The position numbers were made by a program, and so were the translations under genes. 64,000 bases of DNA from Piliocolobus tephrosceles (lineage: Eukaryota > Chordata > Mammalia > Primates > Cercopithecidae), in NCBI RefSeq assembly GCF_002776525.5, contig NC_045443.1, positions 37,392,148-37,456,147 of the forward strand. The letters are read 5' to 3'. The notes under the pieces were generated by a model, which ran no database searches, was not told where the DNA came from, and saw only the letters and a list, made by a program, of their open reading frames with translations. Below are positions 58,741 through 64,000 of this stretch, in pieces. Within the stretch, counting starts at the first letter, position 1. Every line of letters begins with the position of its first letter.

Positions 58741-59076
58741 TTAGGAGTCTGGAGCCAGAGTTATGTAATGGACTCCCAAATCTGGGGGTACTGCAACGGC
58801 TCTCCTTCCTGTCTCCTTCTGCAAAGTCCACTGAAGAGGATCCTGGTGAGGAGAAACATGACGGCTAGAAGAGAGAGCACCATTGCGTGGCTGACTGCAA
58901 GACTCAGCCAATCTTCTGGCTGCTGTCCTGGATCTCTGGGCTCAGCCCATGCCCTCATCGCCTATCCTGACGTCTCCCTGTGTGGGGAAGGGGTGGGGCG
59001 GCGCGGGAGGGGTCTCCGGTGGTACTCATTTTGCGCAAGGATGTTGCTCCTGCTGCATGGCGGGCTACTTGTATAG
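58741..59076. other. GC-rich patch, possible decayed gene fragment
   Basis: A stretch clearly richer in G, C and CpG than the rest of the window, peaking at 58980-59040 (GTGGGGCGGCGCGGGAGGGG). The plus strand has a 140-codon frame (58654-59076) that begins in L2 sequence. The minus strand has a 65-codon frame (58761-58958) with a hydrophobic run (MVLSLLAVMFLLTRILF) followed by a basic CRRRQEG stretch. I cannot match either to a known protein. Could be a processed-pseudogene fragment or unrecognised repeat. Confidence 0.35.
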
Positions 59077-60454
59077 TTGAGTTTAATTTTGAACTGAATG
59101 TTAATCAAGCATCAGATTAATTATGGCTTAGAAGCTTTTGAGACATTTTTTTCTAAGTAATCCAACCGAATCTATCATAGCTAAACTGATACTTTCCAAG
59201 AAAAATGAAACAAAAGCCCTTCCACCACCACATTTCTTTTTGTTTAAATTCTAAACAAAATGTAGGAGTGGATGATGTCAATAGGTGTCGATGTCCTGGC
59301 CTGAGAATATCTTTATTACTGTTTAAACTATATATTTTTATGTAAAATTAAACCTTTACTTTGAAAACTAAAAATTTCACATAAATATCTGTGTAAGTTG
59401 TTAAATTGACTATGTAATGATTCTTTCTATTGTCTGCATGACATTAAAACTTGGTGTAACTTGTTCTGCAGAGCCATTAGGCACATATTTTACCAGTCCA
59501 AGCACCTTAAAAACCTTTTTTGTGTGTATTTTTATCTTTTCACCCACAGGAATGTAGGGACAATTATGTCATTGATTCTGAACTATTTCTTAAACCTAGA
59601 TATACACTCAGGCTTTCAAGATTGAGACAAGTTGTTCAAAATTGTGTGGATAGATTCAAACAAATTTGTCTTTTACATGCACACACATACTGATACCCAC
59701 ATGGACTGTCTTCTGCTAACAATGGAATTAGGCTGAATTAAGTCATCCAATAAAAGAACAGGGAATTCAGGACAATTGGTCTGTGAGAATTTGGAATTAA
59801 AGGTGTTATTTACTTAGAAAATTGATTCACTAAGTGTAAATTAACCTGAATTATACTCTTTTTAGGGGGTTGGGATAGACTGCTAAGTCAGGAGAATTAT
59901 ATATAATTACTGTGAATCACTTTCATTGACATTTTAACAAAATGTTTCAAGATCTTGCTGAAGAATATCCCAAGAGCAATGTACATTAGACGATAACACA
60001 GATAGAAATATTTTAAAAACATATGAACTATTGTTTCCAAATGTATTCTATCAAGATATACCTTAAGGGATCTTCTTTTATTTGACACTATGTCAATAAC
60101 ACAATGACACGAGCTATCTTGTCAAATCTACTAATCACACAAAACTGGAAGAGAAATGTAATATAATGGATAATAGAATCAAGATTCCAGAGAAATAATG
60201 ATTTTAATTAAAAAATAAATTTTAGGATGAGAAGAACTTGACATGGATGTTTATGTGGGTAAAAAAAGCCAGGAAGTTTTAGTTGACTAGAGAATAATAT
60301 AAATATACCATGAATATTAAAGATATTGCATAGACTGAGAAAGGCAACGTAATTTTAATCCTCAGTGGTCATGATATATCTGGAATATTATGTTTAGTAC
60401 TTGATGTCATGTTTAAATAGAGACATCTGCAAACACTAGCACCTCCAATGGAAT
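59077..60454. other. Unassigned unique sequence, 1.4 kb
   Basis: AT-rich; no gene or named repeat recognised. Confidence 0.4.
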
Positions 60455-60720
60455 TTAAGTGATATGAGGAAGAAAATGGAAACCACATCACATGAGGAAG
60501 CACTGAAGGACCTACAGGTGTTTAGACTGTAGAACACAACATATTCAAGAGAAATGCTAGTTGTATTCAAATATATAGAACAATGGTAAGTAGGTGAGTA
60601 ATTAGATTAATTTTTTATTAGTCAAGAAGACAAATCTACAATCAATAAGTAAAAATTAAAAAGAGTCATTTGACTCAATGTAAAGAATTTTCATTCATCA
60701 AAATTGCAAGGGGACAAATC
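60455..60720 (+). repeat. Possible CR1/L3 LINE relic
   Basis: GAAGCACTGAAGGACCTACA, TGTTTAGACTGTAGAACAC and GCTAGTTGTATTCAAATATA are in the order of the 3' part of CR1/L3 LINEs, a family older than placental mammals. Very diverged. Confidence 0.4.
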
Positions 60721-62104
60721 TTAGGCCAAGAAGTCCCTTGTCATTGTTTCTTGTCATTATAAAACTTCAGCTAGAAATCAAATGACTATGTTTTGAAAGC
60801 TGTTAAAGGAAGCATTCATTTACTTTGTAAAAGTTTGAGACTTGCACTGCCAGTTGGATCCTTAGGGATTTTCCAAATGTGTTTAAATTTTCTAAAATTG
60901 TTCAACTAATATTCCAATTGCAATATTTTTATATATAGTTCTTTAGGATAATCTCCTTCCCTTTTATTTAAAAACAAATCCACAGAAAATGTGAATGCAA
61001 AATGAAAGTATCTTTTCAACTCTTTTAATAAAAGCAAAGTGATTAATTTTTTAAGCTTGGCATGGCCAAGCAAGTTTACATTGAAATTATGCAAATACAA
61101 GTTATTTCCAAATAAAACAACAAGTTTTACTGTAAACAACATGTGCAACATGCCTTGATTTCACTTATATATATGCAAAAGGCTTTGCCTTCTGCTTGGA
61201 AACATTTCCTTTATTTTCCTTCCACTTTTTCATTTTTTTTTAGACCTGCATTTTAGATTCTCTAATATAGTAACTATATAGTGTATAATTTGTGGTATAA
61301 ATTCCTCAATATAGTTGAGCATTAATGTTCTCAACAGAAAAGCTATATCTCAGCTGTTCAAGTGCCTGTTTTGTCCAAATGTCCAAACTTTCTATTTAGG
61401 ATGGATAGTTGGATGGACTGCACAGACAACGGGTGAACATATCATTGCAGGATTGTTCCTCCATCCTATCATCACCAGTGCTATACAGAAAATAGGAATC
61501 TATCTGGAGAAACCCATGTACTGACAATTTGACAGTTGGTTCCCCTTCTTCAGAGGGAAGTGGATATTTGTGTTGTATTCTCATAATTTCAGAAACACTG
61601 AAAAATTTATGTAACTAGAGTTTTTAGTATAAAATGGGAAATTTATTGGCTACCATTGGGATTAGTTAAAAATAATAGAACAGTGTGTGTGAGCTTGCTT
61701 ACTAGATTAAATGCAAACCTTTTCTTTTTGTTTTGTTTTTGTTTTTGTTTTGGTTCTTTCTTTTACTTTTTTTTTTTTTTTTTTTTTTGGTTACACTAAA
61801 CTGCAAGATTTCAATTGGCACAGCTCCTAGAATGTAAGGGAAATTTAGAAGCAGCTAGAGTTGCCCTTCTTTTCACTTTTGTTGAGATTGATGCCAGAGG
61901 CATGATGGAATACAAATTTATGCTACTCCATCTTGTAAGTAAGCACATTCTGTTTACTTAGGCACAATGTACACGTAATTTTGTTGATTTGATTCTTTGC
62001 ATAAACAATGAGAACAGGAGAGTCAGCACAACAAAGGAGGAAAGAAAAAGTAGTTGTTGACTTGTCCAACTCAAGCACTGTTGAAGTTCAGCAAGCGGTA
62101 GTAA
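60721..62104. other. Unassigned unique sequence with T-rich tract
   Basis: No gene or named repeat. A T/GTTTT low-complexity tract lies at 61723-61790, ending in T23. A 69-codon plus frame (61315-61524) has no recognisable domain. Confidence 0.35.
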
Positions 62105-62315
62105 GAAGTTATTGAGAGAATAGTGGAACTGGAGTCTAAATTCCTGGGCTTAAACCACAACCCTGACACTCATTAGATTTATGACCTTGGACAAGCTATT
62201 AGCTTTCTCTGAATTTCAGTTTCCCATTTGAAAAATGAGCATAAGGATAGCCCATCTTGAAGATTTGTGATGAAACCCTGCCTTTTCTAAAGGAATCTGG
62301 CACACAGGGGCTACT
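62105..62315 (+). repeat. MIR SINE, plus strand
   Basis: Reads through most of MIR: GGAACTGGAGTCTAAATTCC, GACACTCATTAGATTTATGA, CCTTGGACAAGCTATTAGC, CAGTTTCCCATTTGAAAAAT and GAATCTGGCACACAG. The tRNA-like promoter boxes are decayed. Confidence 0.85.
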
Positions 62316-62855
62316 CCAAAAAGACTGAATCTGAGAACTCATTGTTCTTTAATTCCAAGTTGCGCTATGTTTCATTATGGTTGAAAGTTTTGGCTTCACT
62401 ATTTAATGATAATGCTTCAAAGTAATTACAAGACAAGATAAGGTGAAAAAAGAAGGATATTGGATGGGCTGCAAATTTATTTTTTTCTATTTTCTTTTCC
62501 TGGAAGTCTTTCGTCCAGGATTTGGATGATATACGTCTTGTTTGTATTCTTTTAGCGGTAGCCTTGACATTAAAAATTGCATTTCAGGAAGTTTTATTAA
62601 TTGTCACTATTTAAAACTATGGATTCTGCTACTTTTGTGGCTATTACTTGATGTTTCTGATTCAGATACTTTTTGTTGCTCACTGTTAGTTTTTTTTAAC
62701 AGTTTGTTGTTCAGATTAGAAAAAAATGTATTATCCAGGTACAATTTTGAAAAACTTAAAAATGCTTAGCTGATTTCTCAAACGAAATTAAATATTGTAA
62801 TTAAAAACAAATAAAAATAGTTGTAAAATCGAAGCTGTCTTTCAAATTATAGTTC
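62316..62855. other. Unassigned sequence
   Basis: No gene or named repeat. The 75-codon frame at 62542-62769 is Leu/Phe-rich, as expected from T-rich DNA. Confidence 0.3.
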
Positions 62856-62961
62856 TAATTTGGTCTTAAAATTTCTAGAGTTTATAATATTCTGCTTCCA
62901 AGATGATATAATTTGGTCTTAAAATTTCTAGAATTTATAATATTCTGCTTCCAAGATGATA
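62856..62961. repeat. 53-bp direct tandem duplication
   Basis: Two adjacent copies, 62856-62908 and 62909-62961, starting TAATTTGGTCTTAAAATTTC and ending CCAAGATGATA. I see a single difference (G in CTAGAG at 62880 against A in the second copy). Near identity means the event is recent compared with the surrounding relics. Confidence 0.95.
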
Positions 62962-63629
62962 TACTGATCCCTCTGCTTTTCTTTCCTGGTTGAAAATCTC
63001 TGTTTTAATCCTGATTACTCTTTTCTCTATTTATATTAATCCATTTTTTCAACCACCAGATGTCCATGTTTGTATTATTATTTTTTCTTGGAAGAGTACA
63101 CAAATGTATTCTTTATGATACCTACATTTCTAAAATTACATTATTTTGCCCTGGCAAATAAATGGAAGACTGAATTTCACCAAGATATTAGTCAGTGAAA
63201 ACTAAGTTTCAGGATGAGGTACTTTTATTTGTACTCCAGTTAATATAGCCTCTAAACTAACTCCTCAAATATTCTACCAGGAACAATTTCTTAGGAGTGT
63301 ACATAATTTTTAAAAAGTTATTACTCTGACAAATTATAAGTAGTTCTCTCTTTGCTCTACTTCTTCCTACTCACAATTTCTGTTTCCCTGAGGCAGCCAT
63401 TTGCAACTCTTTTGATATGTTTTTCTGGTATTTAGTCTCAAAACTGTAAATTGTATGTTTACAAATCGTCTGTCATCTATGGGTTATTTTCTAAACATCT
63501 AAAGAGCTGAAGATTTACCGCTCTTATATTTCCTCTCAAATCTCCCACATTCTTCCCCTCCACCTCTTCCAAACCATCATTTAACTAAAATTTTTAGAGT
63601 GGAGACTTGTAGTTCTATACTGACACTTT
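62962..63629. other. Unassigned unique sequence
   Basis: No gene or named repeat recognised. Confidence 0.35.
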
Positions 63630-64000
63630 CTTTGCTGAATGTGGCCGTTAATTTTACGCATTAACTTGATTGGGCCAGGGAATGCCCAGGTATTTAATCA
63701 AACATTTTTCTAGGTGTGTCTGCAAGGGTAATTTTGAATGATATTAATATTCAAATCAGAAGAATGATAATATGGTGGTCTTCATCCAATCACTTGAAGG
63801 TCTGACTAGAACGAAAGGTTGAATCTCCTGTGAGTAAGCAGGAACTTCTGCCTGAATATTTTGGAGTTGGGACATTGGTCTCAAACTGAAGCATTGGGTA
63901 TTCTTGGGTCTCAAGCTTACTGACTGTTGAAAGAGAAATTACAACATTGGCTCTCCTGGTTTTCAGAATTGTGGAGAAACAAATTTCTGTTGCGTATGGC
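63630..64000 (+). repeat. Dispersed repeat, family not named, running off the window
   Basis: TGTGGCCGTTAATTTTACGC, AACTTGATTGGGCCAGGGAA, TTCTAGGTGTGTCTGCAAGG, CTTCATCCAATCACTTGAAGG and CATTGGCTCTCCTGGTTTTC follow a common mammalian dispersed repeat. I am confident it is repetitive but not of its name. The 3' part lies beyond position 64000. Confidence 0.55.

Noticed and set aside
61315..61524. Plus-strand 69-codon frame containing YLGWIVGWTAQTTGEH
   Set aside because: No family match, no Kozak support or flanking splice signals; likely chance in AT-rich sequence.
1..64000. CRISPR arrays, tRNA, rRNA or U-type snRNA genes, and bacterial-type operons
   Set aside because: No regularly spaced repeats, no tRNA boxes outside decayed SINEs and no snRNA 5' signatures. 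The DNA is primate.

Overview
The window is nuclear DNA from a primate, almost certainly a catarrhine. It is packed with Alu, L1PA-type L1, MaLR LTRs and a MADE1 hairpin element, a combination found only in simian primates. A young AluY at 14308 carries a variant (GATCCGGCCACTG near its 3' end) that I associate with Old World monkey AluYR lineages rather than human AluY. With the 10-N gap inside a TTTC repeat, this suggests a draft monkey assembly; I hold the monkey call only moderately. The base composition is AT-rich. I found no host exon, tRNA, rRNA, snRNA or CRISPR array that I can support, so the window reads as intergenic or deep intronic sequence.

Layout: 1-5137 holds old MIR, LTR and L2 relics, one AluS-like copy with a perfect target duplication, and an AT palindrome. 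5154-9666 is a 5'-truncated minus-strand L1PA with a perfect 16-bp target duplication, an almost open ORF2 and a probable 3' transduction. 10860-17960 is a three-layer nest: an L2, split by a full-length but dead L1, which is itself split by the AluY. 17961-24240 holds a MaLR LTR, three Alus, antisense LTR-like blocks and a large polypyrimidine microsatellite grown from an Alu tail. 25190-26090 is an ERV-L pol (integrase) relic. 27013-31472 holds a broken Alu, a hAT MITE, an old L1M piece and an ERV1 LTR nested in an MST-type LTR.

31473-40240 is mostly unexplained unique sequence, with MADE1 at 33961 and an ERVK-type solo LTR nested inside an older LTR near 38.2-39.2 kb. 41050-42925 is an unusually long L2 copy. 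42931-50480 holds a hAT-like element and five Alus or Alu fragments. 50502-52850 is a MaLR provirus with both LTRs. 53419-55773 is a nearly full-length Tigger1 DNA transposon. The last 8 kb is mostly unique, with L2, MIR and CR1/L3-like relics, a GC-rich patch and a fresh 53-bp tandem duplication.

Nothing here forms an operon or pathway. The biology is a layered record of insertions. I did not find a new biological system; the best leads are the L1 3' transduction, the MADE1 hairpin, the ERV-L integrase relic, the nested LTRs and the long L2. Family names come from recognising consensus sequence by eye, without a RepeatMasker run, so subfamily labels are tentative.
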